Positions 45,401-57,800 of a DNA stretch of 64,000 nucleotides are shown one piece after another. How positions within the stretch are numbered: position 1 is the stretch's first letter; each line of letters starts with the position of its first letter. This DNA comes from Antedon mediterranea (Eukaryota; Echinodermata; Crinoidea; Comatulida; Antedonidae), in the NCBI RefSeq assembly GCF_964355755.1, contig NC_092677.1, forward strand, positions 25,018,101 to 25,082,100, in the 5' to 3' direction. Position numbers and translations under genes: made by a program. The notes beneath the pieces are model-generated. The model did not search any database. It worked only from the letters and a program-made list of their open reading frames with translations, and was not told the DNA's origin.

Positions 45401-48400
45401 TCAATTAGTTGTCCAGAAGTACCCCTTATGAAAATATTATGATGCACTGATTTAAACAGGAATAAAACAAACTGGTTTTTACGAGAGATGTCCGTTGAAC
45501 TGTTTTGTTTACTTTTCCTCTAATGTTTAAATATGTATGTAATTATGTACTTTTAGTATTGTAGTTGAATTTCATATTTGTTGTATTTTTTTATGATCAT
45601 TCGTTTAAAATTCAAACAAACAAACAAGTGGTGTTACTACAAAAAGAGAAATAAGTTTGATCACATTTTATATTTTCTAATTGTTAAGAAATACGACTTG
45701 GGGGTGAATTCTGACACACTAATGAAAGTAAGTAATGTCAAACTGTAAAATTAAATAATATAATAAAATACATTTGTTTTTAATATTTTATGGTTATTAT
45801 ATCTAATATTTACAATTGATTGAATTGATACTACATATCAAAATATTGGGCTATATTAAAAATGTCTTTTAGTTGCAAAAAATAAAACTATATTATAATT
45901 ATCTTTTTTAAGAATGTGAGAGAGGAAACAAATAAAGTGGTAAGTATTGACCCACTAAAGTGAGTACTGTAAAATCTTGTGAAATTAGATACGGTAGAAT
46001 TTACTGGTTAGGCTAAGTAGTATATTGATACTGTCAATTAATTACATCTTGAATATATTTGAATGTGTATTGTGGTACTGATAGCAATAAATCATATAAG
46101 TTGTTTAAAACAGGTTCAGTATTGTAAATTTTATTCTATTATTCAATTTTTAAAGAAATATGAAATGGAAGAGAGGTACATTATAAATGTGATTCTTGAC
46201 GAAATGAAAGTGAGTACTGTTAAATTAAATAATGCATAGGCTTATAAATTAATTTGTAAATTATTGATTTGAATATTTTAATGTCTATTGTGGTGGATAG
46301 CACTAAATATCGAATAACATTTATATAATCATGGTGCTTTACATAAATTATAACATTGCTTGAAATTAAGTGTCTTCACTTGTTAATGTTATAGGCAGAT
46401 TATTCCATATTTTGAGTCCGTTTTAAGATTACTTTTAAAATTTATAATTCACGTGGTTTGTTGCTATTTCAAATTGTTGATATTCTTTTAAAGAAATCTG
46501 AATTGAAAATAACACCGGAGAAAATTAAGGAATTGATTATTGAGCCACTGAAGGAAGTGAGTACAGTAACGTGTGTTATTGTTTTTTTTATATAATGAAT
46601 GTAATACTGTATTACACAAATAACCAAACTAAACCATTCCTAAACTACCGGTACATGTTTTCTTTACAGTACAGTAGGCCTACAGTTTTATAAAATTAAC
46701 TATTATTGTTAGTGACACTAAAATAAATAATTATGAATTAAAAGACGTTTGTTATATAATTTCAATACAAAATCAACGACGTTGACGTAGAAAACAAATT
46801 ATTAGGCTAATTAAATAATTATCCCAGGATTAGACCCGGACAACAATAACGTTTTTTACCCTTTCACACCCTCTACCACCAAATCATGTATCCAACTAGT
46901 TCTACGTCGTCTTTCTAAATTGTACATCTTACCAATCAGGTGTATTTTGGATATAATATTTTTAAAATGATTAATTTAAAAAAAAATCAATCAAAATATT
47001 ATCAGTATCTTGATTCAGTGGATATTATTTTTCAGAAATTTCCATACACATATAAAGGCAGAAGTAAAGAGAAACACTTTCTGTACGAGATTGTTGCAAA
47101 TAAACGCAACGGAATTGATGTTGATAAATGGGACTACTTTGCACGAGATGGTCATATGCTTGGATTCTCAAACTGTTTTGATCACAAGCGCTTAATGAAA
47201 CTTGCAAGCGTTTTGACAGTGAAAGACGGTGAAAGTAAGCAGATATGCTTCCGAGACAAGGTAAAGTATATAAAGAATGGAGTGGATGTAAGTGATGAAT
47301 GTTGAAATTAGTGTAAGGATATCTTGAGTAAGGGAATATGGATTTGTATGAAGAATTTCAGCTACGGTACATCGAGGAAATTAGGGGTTATATGCATGGT
47401 GATTTGTAAGTAAGAATACCCTTTTTGGGTTATGCGATGTACTATTTCCTTTTAATTGTTTTGTTTATTCAGTCTAAAATCAGTAGTAGAAATCTTTAAA
47501 AAAAAAAGTAAAATTCTCATTTTTAGGAAGTGGGAAATTTATATGATATGTTTTACACGCGACATCTTCTTCATAGAAGAGCCTGTCAGCACAAAGTAAA
47601 CTTGGTCATTGAAAGAATGTAAGTTTGGTATAGGCTAAATAGTCTATTCCTTATACTCTAAATAATTATACTCATCATCAACTGACAACTGATCAAACAA
47701 TTACTATATGGTAATTTTTTTAATCTCAAACATAGAAAAATAAGAAATTAACCTGTGAAATTTTAACTTTAAAGTATATGAACAAAAAACATGAAAGTGT
47801 TCCAAACTAAAACAAAACAAGAGTGTAAAACTGGAAAATGAGAAAATCATTTAAATGAGAATCCTCCCATTTTTATTGAGTGGAAAAAAAAAATAATAAT
47901 CCTTTACTTCACTGCAATCTCAGTAATCTTAGTGAGTGGACATATTTTACTATTGAGAGTGGTTTAAGCCTGTTTTTCACTAGGCAAATGTATCCCTCAA
48001 TATTTACTATCTCACCCAGTTTCAGAACACATTTTAATAGTTTTATGTTATATTTAGGATTGTTGAAGCATTAGTTCTAGCCAATGAACATCTAAAATTG
48101 GAATATAAAGATGGGTAAGTAAAGCCAGTTTCTACTATGCAAATATATTTTCATGTTGAAAATGAAACAAAAGATGGAAATATAAATTTACATGTGCAAA
48201 AATCAACGATCAATTTTGAGTGATTAGAATTGCCTGAATAAAAGCAAAACAGGCCTAAAGTGCCGGTCATAGGAATATTGTTGTGAGAAGGTATTACATT
48301 TAGTATAGATTTTAATACTAAATCATTATTAGGAAAAACATTATACACTCTAATAATTTCAGAGAGACAACAGTAAAAAAGAAAATGTCGGAAGCTATTG

Positions 48401-51100
48401 ATGACATGAAAGCTTATGAGCAGTTAACAGACAATGTACTGTATGATATATTGAAATCATTAGATACAAACATGGAAGAGGCTCGCGATATGGTAAAAAA
48501 GGTGTTTGAGCGGAAGCTGTATAAATGTATTGGAACTTATGCTGTTCCAAAAAGCAATGAAGAAGTAGTAAAGGTAAAATCTACATATTATATGCAAACT
48601 AGGCCATGTTTTACAAATTACTGTAGACTCTTGTTCTGCTTCATAATAATATGTATATGTAACCAGGGAGATGTAAAATATTATTTTACATCTCCCTAAT
48701 GTAACTCTCCATACTCGCTAAACGATTATGAGTTGACACGATCTTCACTGGTATCTACCATGGATTGTTTGTAAATATTTTGTTAGTAGGCCTACATGAA
48801 TGTGTGTTTAGTAGTATGAGTAACCTATAGGCTATGTAAGGTGATTGTGTTTTGTTTTTTAATTATCTTGACACATTTCTCAAATGTTGTTTCTCTACCT
48901 TGAGAAAAGTCTTCAATCCTTGTTTGCTAATTCCTTTAAAAGTCTAGCTAGAGTTCAATTTCGTTTGTGCTTTCAGTCATGGTGGTCTATTTAATGATAG
49001 AGAAAATACACAATTTAAATGGTCACGTAATTATAAATTGTTACACAAAAAACAAATTGCTGTACAGCAACAACAAATTAAAGCAAGTTGAAAATGAAAT
49101 AAAGATCTTTACATTAAAATGCTTGTAATAAAAAAACATTGTTATGGCATTTTTTTTTCTTTTCTCAAATATAATAAGATAGAATTGACTGATAAACATT
49201 ATTTAAAAAAAAATCCTTTAGTTTTTTTTTATCTACAGTACGATTGATCAATAATAATTCAAAAATGTATTTTTGTTTCTGTAAAGAAATCTGATGACGA
49301 GATTAAGGAAGAGATCGTTGCACGTGCACAGCCCGGCGGCCAACTCGAGAAATTGAATTTAATTGTTGAAGTAAGTATAGTACAGTGTGGTGGTCCTATT
49401 ACCGGTGGTGGTGGTGGTGAAATAAACAATTATGAAACACAAAACCATTACTGACTGATCTGAAAACAATAGCTTTAGAGATACACAATTGTTTTATGCA
49501 ACTTTGTATTTTATACAATATCATCTATAAAATATGTAGTTAAATGTTTTAGATGTACTTCTAATTTTCCTAATAGTACAGGAAAAAGGGTATTACTAAA
49601 AGTAATGATTGAAACCACCATCTCAACAGCCAACATCGTCGTTTAAGCAAAATAATACAATCCATTTACACCCACATGCATTTAACCTTTATAGGCTTAA
49701 GGCAGGCATACACAGTCATACATTTGTCTGTCATACACATCAAACAATGTATGATCAGACAAAGTCTGATCATGTATGCCTAAACCAGACTTAGTCTGAT
49801 TGCCATTTTATGTGTCTGTCAGTGTCTGATGAGAGTAGAATAAAGACAGATATATAATTACAATAATTAATTATTGGATTGTATTCACTAACAAATCAAA
49901 ATCGAATTAATGTAGGACTGAAGACTAATATTTATGCATAGGCCTATATAATAATAAATGATCTACGGTAGTACATTATATTAGTTTTTTGTTTCTGTTG
50001 CACCTACAGTTTTTATTTTTAGATTTATGTAGGCGACATGGTGCTCAAGTTTATTGTGTCTTGCCACAACTTGAAGTTGTAATGTTTATAAATTAGGCCT
50101 ATCTAGTCGGTTCTTTTATTTTTAAGATTTTAAACACTGGTTTTATAGTGTAAAGTCTACTGATGTCAGTGATGGTGTTGAATATTCTGTCGGAGCTCTA
50201 ATTCATAAACTCAGAGATAATACATTTACATTTAAAAAAAAAAATGTTATTTTTTAGCGTGTTAAATATGATTATGGGCAGAAAAGAGAAAATCCTATTG
50301 AATCTGTTTACTTTTACTCAAAAGAAGACAATACAAAAGCATTTACAATCCCTAAACATAAGGTACTGTACTGTAAAATTATTTTGTTAAATAATACCGT
50401 AATCTTTGAAGATTAGCATTTTCTAATCAGTACATTACATTTTAATTAAATGTAACATTTCTATGTCGCCTAACAGTAGTTCATTCCTATCATGTCTAGG
50501 ATTTTAACAAGAAATTAGATTTGTTCAGAACACAAAATTGGGTTATTTGATTTTTTAACAGGTGTCCAGCATGCTACTGGATCACTTTCATGAAATGGAA
50601 ATACGTGTTTACTGCAAAGACGAAAAGAAAAAAGACATTGCAAAGAAAGGTTTTGAAAAATGCCTTAAAAAATGGGTCAGTATGTGTTTTTTAACTGTTT
50701 TTTTCTCCTCACTTTTACTACTTTGGTTATCAGATAAAAAATTACCAAAAGTATGTATTTAGTTGACTTAATCATGAGTGAACAGGATAAAAATACAAGG
50801 AGATCATAACAATATATATTTTAATATTCCCAATTATGAATTTATATAATGATAATTATTTCTTTCCGTACAATTTAAAAACAAAAACAGTATAATGAGA
50901 ATTTAAATATACCCACCTTTAGAATTATATTAGTAATTCTGCTTGACCACATTATCAGCTACCTTATTTTTTTTATATGCTTAACTTACAGTAAGCTTGT
51001 TAAACTATTGACTTAAATATCATCATGTTTCTGAGTAAATAAATTGTGGTTTTTTTTCTAGCCTCCACATAAGCCATGTCAAACGTGCAAATCTACTTAG
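42474..51100 (+). CDS. SAMHD1-like: SAMHD1-like HD-domain paralog C, SAM-less, with mini-exon insert
   Basis: Nineteen exons: 42474-42516, 42879-42907, 43555-43718, 44310-44425, 44521-44591, 44787-44918, five mini-exons (45055-45111, 45689-45727, 45913-45939, 46156-46209, 46494-46556), 47036-47260, 47527-47618, 48058-48114, 48363-48573, 49287-49370, 50258-50362, 50562-50675, 51062-51100. They join in frame to 573 aa. Two short exons encode a basic, glycine-rich leader ([20 protein letters not shown]), probably a nuclear signal, in place of the SAM domain. HD residues are intact: H76, H115-D116 (CHDLGHGPFSH), D295 in [11 protein letters not shown]. The mini-exons add 80 lysine/glutamate-rich residues (186-265). 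The C terminus ends [12 protein letters not shown] with no TPxK site. The exon at 50562 could extend to 50750 and add a hydrophobic stretch. Confidence 0.88.
42932..43082. mobile_element. MITE-2 copy in intron 2 of gene C
   Basis: CTTTGCTTCCACTAGACGCA on the left pairs with TGCGTTTATGGGAACTAAGT on the right; the inner arms have GACGTAAC and TTTGCGTTGCGTCTACGTC. Confidence 0.7.
45055..46556 (+). other. Tandem array of five phase-0 mini-exons in gene C
   Basis: Exons of 57, 39, 27, 54 and 63 nt encode [59 protein letters not shown] and, for the last, [20 protein letters not shown] plus E. They resemble one another and the end of the preceding exon ([17 protein letters not shown]), which corresponds to [18 protein letters not shown] in paralog A. 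Acceptors share an unusual AAG ending (TTTAAG or TTAAAG), and donors read GTGAGTA or GTAAGTA followed by similar intronic words (TACTGT, AAATTAAAT). All lengths are multiples of three, so any subset could be skipped without breaking the frame. Confidence 0.8.
45201..45404. mobile_element. MITE-2 copy between mini-exons 1 and 2 of gene C
   Basis: The ends AAGCTTGGTTTCCAATAG and TTCTAGTATAAACCAAGCT are inverted; the interior (TCGCGTCTGCGTTCTTGCG) is diverged. Confidence 0.65.
48665..48697. repeat. Perfect short hairpin in gene C intron
   Basis: GGGAGATGTAAAATA, a 2-3 nt loop, then TTTTACATCTCCC. Confidence 0.7.
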
Positions 51101-52780
51101 TAGCAAAGCAAGTAAAGTCAAGAACAGCCAACATTTTACATATACAGTTACTGTACAAAGCAGACTTTATTGAGAGAATATTATCCACTAATAACTTTTA
51201 TATGTTATAACATAAAACAAATTCCGTTAAAAGTTAAGTAATTAAGCCATTATGATTCAATATTACAAACTGTATTTGTTCATCTTAGTTGGTACGGTAT
51301 TGTAATGGATATTATTACATAAAATGGTGTGTTGATGGTTGTTGTTTAAATTAATCATTGTGTAATAATAATGTAATTGCAATCAGTAATTTTTAAAAAT
51401 ATATATACTTAGGCCTATATTCTAAAATTCATAGTATTCTGATTATAAGATTTTAATATAGTATGTTGATGTTTATGGTAATTAGTGCAATGTACATAAC
51501 ACGTTGCAATACTTCTTAAAATGTTTTTGTGCAAATGGTATTAGAAGGTATATTGATAGTTATTATTTAAGTTGCAATAGTTTTTACAAATATATGAAAC
51601 AATTTATTTTAATGAATTGCATAAATTCTGAATATAGAATAATATTTTGGTGTATTACAGGCATTAGGTATTTAATAGTAATTTGTAATAGCGCAATTGT
51701 ACTCAGCTTCAACAAAGTTAAAAATATATTATAATTCTGAATATTAGATTAATACTAATTTATATAATTATGTATAATTATAATCACAAAAAAATAGTTT
51801 TGATCCATGAAGGAAGTTAACGCAAGTAATTTGACTAAACAGTAATTTTGATTATAATTTTAAACTTAAATGGTAAAGGGTTTTTTTTATTCATTAATTG
51901 GACTGTAGGACTGTAGGCCTGCATATTTATATGTTTAAATTTCTCGCCAAATCCTAGACAATTCCTATTAATATAATAGACCCCACTTTTTTTAATCACC
52001 CCTTTTTTAACTCTCCTCCGGCATAAACTGTTTTCGCTCTAATATAAGCTCTAACTTCTTCATTACATAAAATTAACTGTTAAAGTGAGTCTTTTCTTAA
52101 TTTCTCATTTTTATCATCATCGACACTTTTACGTTTTGGTAATACATTATGCATGTTGGTAAAAAATAAATGAAATCAGATGTGTTTTAGCAATCAAGAC
52201 CTTATACTAATATAGCCTTAAATGGACCTGACAAAAATTAATCTGTATTAAATGTCTGTAGGGTTGCGCCACATAATCAAAACTTCGTTTAAATTTAAGT
52301 GAATTTCTGTTATATAGTATACAAATAATGAATGTTTATGAGTGCAATGGTACAAATAATGGCACGAGGTGAATGATGAAAGGTTATATCAACGAGGCAA
52401 AGCCGAGTTGATATAACCTTTCATCATTCACCAAGTGCCATTATTTGTACCATTACACGAATACAAAACATTCATTATTTGTTTTATATAACATCTAATA
52501 ACAAACAAAAATGTTTCAAAAAGTACTATTTAACGATCGTTGAATAGTGCGTACTATTGCACGCCATGTGACCCACATTCGTCCAATCAAATGACAGGAA
52601 TTTATATAGGTGTTATATAATATAGTATATAGTATATAGTATAGTATTATTTCTTGTTTTGTTAGGCCTACTCAACTAGTGTAGGATTTAGCCTAAATTC
52701 GAAATAAATGAAATAAAAATGGGCCTTGTAGTAAATCACGTCTCAGTGTTTTTTGCCGTTTTCACCCCGTTTTAGTTCTT
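51101..52780. other. Intergenic between gene C and zinc-finger gene 1
   Basis: AT-rich. No coding exon recognised apart from the foldback hairpin at 52323-52481, listed separately. Confidence 0.4.
52323..52481. mobile_element. Long near-perfect hairpin element
   Basis: The arms, each of about 70 nt, run from AAATAATGAATGTTTATGAG through GGTACAAATAATGGCAC and AATGATGAAAGGTTATATC to a GAGGCAAAGCCGA loop and back. Near-perfect pairing implies recent insertion or gene-conversion upkeep. It is probably a foldback MITE. Confidence 0.75.
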
Positions 52781-52786
52781 GATGAA

Positions 52787-52916
52787 GCGTGTTTCCCACT
52801 AGGGCGTAAACGCAACGCAAGCGAGTTGACCAATGACAAGCGACAGTTCGAATAATCCATCGCGTGTCAACTCACTTACGTTGCGTTCCGTCCTTGTGTT
52901 GCGTCTCTATAACCGA
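52787..52916. mobile_element. MITE-2 copy upstream of zinc-finger gene 1
   Basis: GTTTCCCACTAGGGCGTAAA, ACGCAACGCAAGCGAG and TTACGTTGCGTTCCGTCC arms, ending near CTCTATAACCGAGA. Confidence 0.75.
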
Positions 52917-52999
52917 GAGTACAGCTGTTTTCAGTAGTAAAGACGTAATAGCGAGAAAAAAAAAATATGGAGCCCCCTCAACGGTGAAACTTGATTCGT

Positions 53000-53110
53000 A
53001 GTCTGTTTCGTTTTAAGTGTTCGCTTTTGTGGGAAAAAGATTTTAGAAATTTTAGATTTTGCGTAGTTCTGTAGTTTTCTTTTATTTTTCTATTCATAAA
53101 CACTAATAAG
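53000..53110 (+). other. Candidate 5' UTR exon of zinc-finger gene 1
   Basis: A donor AATAAG|GTAAGATTC at 53110 precedes the coding exon, whose acceptor (TTTTTAATAG|AGA) is at 54842. The transcription start is unknown. Confidence 0.4.
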
Positions 53111-53479
53111 GTAAGATTCTAAGATCCTAATATACTCTTTGCGGTAATAAGGGAAGTACCTGACCTTATTCATTTTATGTTTTATTACTGTATAAATAAG
53201 GAGGTGGTTTGATTTGAATGCAACATGGCGTCGTTTTCAGCGACTTCCCAGAGTCTGGTACGCGATACTGTATTGTAGTCTCGATGTACAGGCGGTAGCT
53301 TTCGGGTAGAACATCCACCCTTCAAATTTGTGAAACGGCTTAGCCAACTAGGCTAGGCTAATTTTTTTTGGCGAGACCCAGACTGTAATCGAATTATGCA
53401 TGCAATGTGTTTTAGGCTATGATAGTAGCTGTATTATATTATTTTTAAGAATAATGTTACGGGACGGGCGTGATAAGAA

Positions 53480-53600
53480 GCTAGGCCTAATAGCCAAGCA
53501 AGGCTAGCTAGGCCTACTAGGCCTAGGCCTAGTTAGTAGGGTCCGTTATTAGTAGTACTGCTATTTAGTACTAGGTAGTAGGTAGGCCTGTCTGTGTGTG
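53480..53600. repeat. AGGCCTA-rich tract in intron 1 of zinc-finger gene 1
   Basis: Runs of TAGGCCTACTAGGCCTAGGC and variants, as near other gene starts in this window. Confidence 0.6.
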
Positions 53601-53830
53601 TATAAACGTATAATGGACAATATGGACGGTTCCATATTTAAATGGAAAATGAAAAGGGCTTGTTGGTTGGTTCAGACTTTCCTGTTTTGTTTTAATGCCT
53701 CCTGAGTGGGCCCCATCCATGCCCTGATGAATATATGTACGTACGGTATACTATATATGCCTTCTTTATAGCCAGCCTAGGCAATTAAATACCATAATGA
53801 AGGTAAGAAAACGTATACTGTCCTACTGTA

Positions 53831-54758
53831 CGGGAATCGGCGCTAGTTCCGTTTCGCACCTGTTTTTATTTCGACTTCCTTTTGACTCCAAATTGTTAAG
53901 CAACTTATTGTGAATACCACACCTTAAAATTGGGCCTCATAAGTACTTTTATGAAGAAGAATCACATAAAAAGTAACTAATAAATCCTTAAATTGATGAT
54001 TTTACAGACATGTTTCTCGCATACCGTTCGCGAATTTAGCGTACTCGAAGTTCAATATTTTCGTTTCTATGGAGCGCCAAAAGAGCAACAACAATATAGA
54101 TGGTTAAAAACTCTTCTTTTAATGCATTTATTATTGAAATACACGTTTAATTTTAATATATTTTGTCAATAAAAATGCTGTAACATTTTACTGCTAATAA
54201 TTTGCTGTTTTCAAATAGCAACCAACCCTAGACCTAACTAAGAGTAAGTAACCTCTTAGTCTTACTAAGACTAAGAAGAATATTATTTAGATCAGGTAAT
54301 AGGTATACCCCTACACAGTACATGTAATAAGATGATGAATTTGTCGATTTTCATTCTTAAAAGTTCCTGCAAAAACCATGTACAGTATCAACAGTAATAT
54401 TTTTGTTGCATTGACATTGACAAAATATGATAAAATTGAACGTAATTTTCACCAATAAATGCATTTAAATATACGCAATTTATTGAATTTTTAGCCCTCT
54501 ATTATGATTGCTCTTTTGGCGCTCCATAGAAACAACAACATTGAACATGGAGTATGCGAAATTCACGAACCGATGTGCGAGAAACACGTCTGTAAATTCA
54601 TCAATTTAAAGGATTTATTTTTTACTTTTTGTGTGATCTCCTTCGTAAAAATATTTTTGAGGCCTAATTCTAAGGTGTGGTATTCACGATAAAGTTACTT
54701 AACCAATTTTGAGTCGAAATAAACGACAGGTGCGAAACGGAACTAGCGCCCGGGAATC
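53831..54758. mobile_element. TIR transposon with 8-bp target duplication (hAT-like, non-autonomous)
   Basis: The element is 53839-54750. It begins GGCGCTAGTTCCGTTTCGCA and ends with the inverse, TGCGAAACGGAACTAGCGCC. Arms of about 250 bp include AGCGCCAAAAGAGCAA and its inverse TTGCTCTTTTGGCGCT. CGGGAATC is repeated at 53831-53838 and 54751-54758. An 8-bp duplication fits the hAT superfamily. No transposase frame. It lies in the intron before the coding exon of zinc-finger gene 1. Confidence 0.85.
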
Positions 54759-54845
54759 CTACTGTACATACAACCTTTTTTTGATGCCTCAAATTTTATT
54801 TTTATACCCAGCCTGCTTAAATAAAATGTGATTTTTTAATAGAGA

Positions 54846-57800
54846 ATGGAAGAACCAGCAAAGCAAGTGGTGTTGACCGAATGTGAAGTAACCTCTGACA
54901 GCATTGAAACAGCTGATGGTGCCGAAGTCCTTACATTAGACAGCGCTATTGCACAGTTGGTAGCATCTACTAGTGAAGAAGTTCAACAAGCTACTGTAGT
55001 GGTTGATGCAGCCCAAAGCAACCCCGATGATGCAGAATTTGATCTCGAAGAAGATGGAAATGAGTCAGAAAGAGAAATACTCTCGACCGAGATTTTGTTT
55101 AGATGCAAACTCTGCAACTTCCATGGTACCTCTAAGATGGAAATTGCTGACCACTTCATATCAGATCATACGGCCATGGAAATGGTTGAATCTTCATCCA
55201 AACGTGACACTACAGTAAAGAATGTAGATTGTAATGAAGAGGATGGCGATGGTGGTAAACAAACGCGTAAAAGTGGTCGTAGCAATGCCGGAATCAACAG
55301 AGCTTCTGACAGATCGCCCGAGTCGCTGCCGAAAAAATGTAATCGTAAAAGAAAGAAAACAAGCGATGAAGAATCCGCAGATGTTTCAGAAACAATGTAT
55401 ATACAGGGATTCAAAACATTGGATGAATGGGAAGCCAACTGGAGAAAGAAAAATATCATTACAGAGGTCCACTGCCCTGTTGATTGGTGCACTGGGATGA
55501 TGCCGGAAGAAGAAGTGGAAATGCATGCCAAATGCCACATTAAAAAACATAAAGGGTTTCAATGTTCTGAATGTTCTTTTAATCATAAATATTGGAGAGA
55601 TATGAGGCGCCATCTGTACAGTAAACACTTCAAAGAGCAGCGTTTGTGGCGGTGTGACCAAGCGAATTGCGATTTAGCTTTCTCTACTCTTGGTGATCTT
55701 CGTAAGCACATGAAACACAAACATGTGTTTTCAAACCCAGATGAAATTGTTGTTGTTGGAGAATTGGATCAAGACGATAACATAGAAGTAGAGGCCATGC
55801 CAGTTGTTAAGAAGTCACGTCGTAACTATTATCCACGGTTCCAAGCCTGCTTGTTGTGTGGAATTAAGTGTAAAGCCAAGGAGGAGACTACATTCCATGA
55901 GGGGAAACATTACGACGACACCAATAAAGACATTTTGGTATGTACCGAATGTGACGTTGTGTTCCACTGTGAACAAATAGACGAACTGAAAGAACATGTC
56001 AAAATTGAACACAAAAGGATGACGCATTCACATCGTTGCACTGTATGTTTCTTCTCAACAGATCGTCTGTTTGATCTAAAAAAACACATGTGGACGCACT
56101 CTGGCCAAAAGAACTTTGTCTGCGATAAATGCGGAGCAAGAGCATCAACTGCTTACAACCTGCGTGTACATCATAGTCGCATACATGCTAATGAGGACGA
56201 CAAGAAAATATCTTGCAGTCTTTGTGATTTTCGTTGCGCCCATCCGGCCGTATTGAAGGACCATCTACGCCAAGTTCATCAACTTCTAGCTAGTGGTAAA
56301 CTGTATCAACGAATCACGCCAATGAAAACATATAAATGCTCTGTGTGCGATTACGTCGGCAAGAAAGAGAGCAGTTTGCGGTACCATATGAGGATTCATT
56401 CTGAGAATCGGCAGTTCAAATGCATGCTGTGTGCTTATGCTAGTAAAACAAAGAACAACCTTATCCTACACATGAGAACACACAATGGTATGAGTCCACT
56501 TAAGTGCCCTCAATGCGACTTTAGAGGTACAGTATAATATTAATATTGGTTTTTATCTTTAAAATATTTTTTGAAATTTTTAAGAGTTTTTATCATTTTT
56601 ATAATTTTTTTATATATACAAATACACATTTACCGTATTGTTCATTTTTTACAAACAAAAATTAGAAAAACATGTTACATTACAGTATTTACTCGTATTA
56701 TTCTGCAGTTACTGTAACTACATATTGGTTAATCTTTATTTCTTGCAGTAAAATATTTGACATGATCCCTTTTATGTAAGCATTTTTTTATTATTTTGTT
56801 TTGTTTCTAATTAACAGGTGCCACAAACAAGATTATTCAAGAACACATGATGAGCAAACACACGCGTGAAAGACCTTACAAGTGTACGATATGCGGATGG
56901 GACACTTGCTACAGCGGTAATATGTGGAAACACATGGACATGCACCGTAAGAAAATGGGTCTGAAGTTACAAGGTGAACAACTGGTTCTAGTCAGTGGAG
57001 GGAAAGATAACGCAGGCCTTCTCACCAAAGATGGCTGCAGCAAGATAATTGTCGCAAGGTATGAATCTCCGAAACTGAAGTTTAGGAAACGAACAAACGC
57101 TGCAGCTACGACGTTTTTGATCCAGCAACTTGATGGAACGTTTATCCAGACGTCTGCTGGTGATACTCTAACTAGTGGCGAAGCAGTGCAGGTGACAACT
57201 GTAGACGCTGCGGAAACATCACAAGATGAAATGACTGGTCCTTATAACAAAGTTGCCAATTTGTCCAAGTCTGGTGAAGACGATGGTGATAATACATCCA
57301 GTTTTCCCACAGAATCTGAGGAGCAAACGATGGTTTTAGTCTCTGGTGTCGACTCATCTGGTACACCAACTGAGATGACCTATGTTCAGGGTAGCTCACA
57401 AGCCGTCACTGCTGCTGACAGTGGTTCTGAAGGTAATGACGCAGGAAGCATTCGGTATGTCTCACAAATTCTTTCGCAAATGGCTGCACAGATTACACAA
57501 TCAACTAACAATCCACAAGAAATTGGTTCATCACCATATCTACCAGATGGCCAGGTTCCGACATCGATAACTATCCAGTCGGCAGACCAGCTTGAATCTC
57601 AACAGCTTGGAGAAGAAGGTACTACAATTCTTGTCCAAAGTGATAACCCGGAGGTCAATGAGGCTGGCATGGTGACAATGCAAATACAAGGCGATGGTCA
57701 ACAATCTTATGTGATACCGGTCAAATTCCAAGAAGGAACTGGCAATTCAGACCAGCAAGAAGTGACCTATGCTACTGTACGTATTAACCAAGACGGGAGA

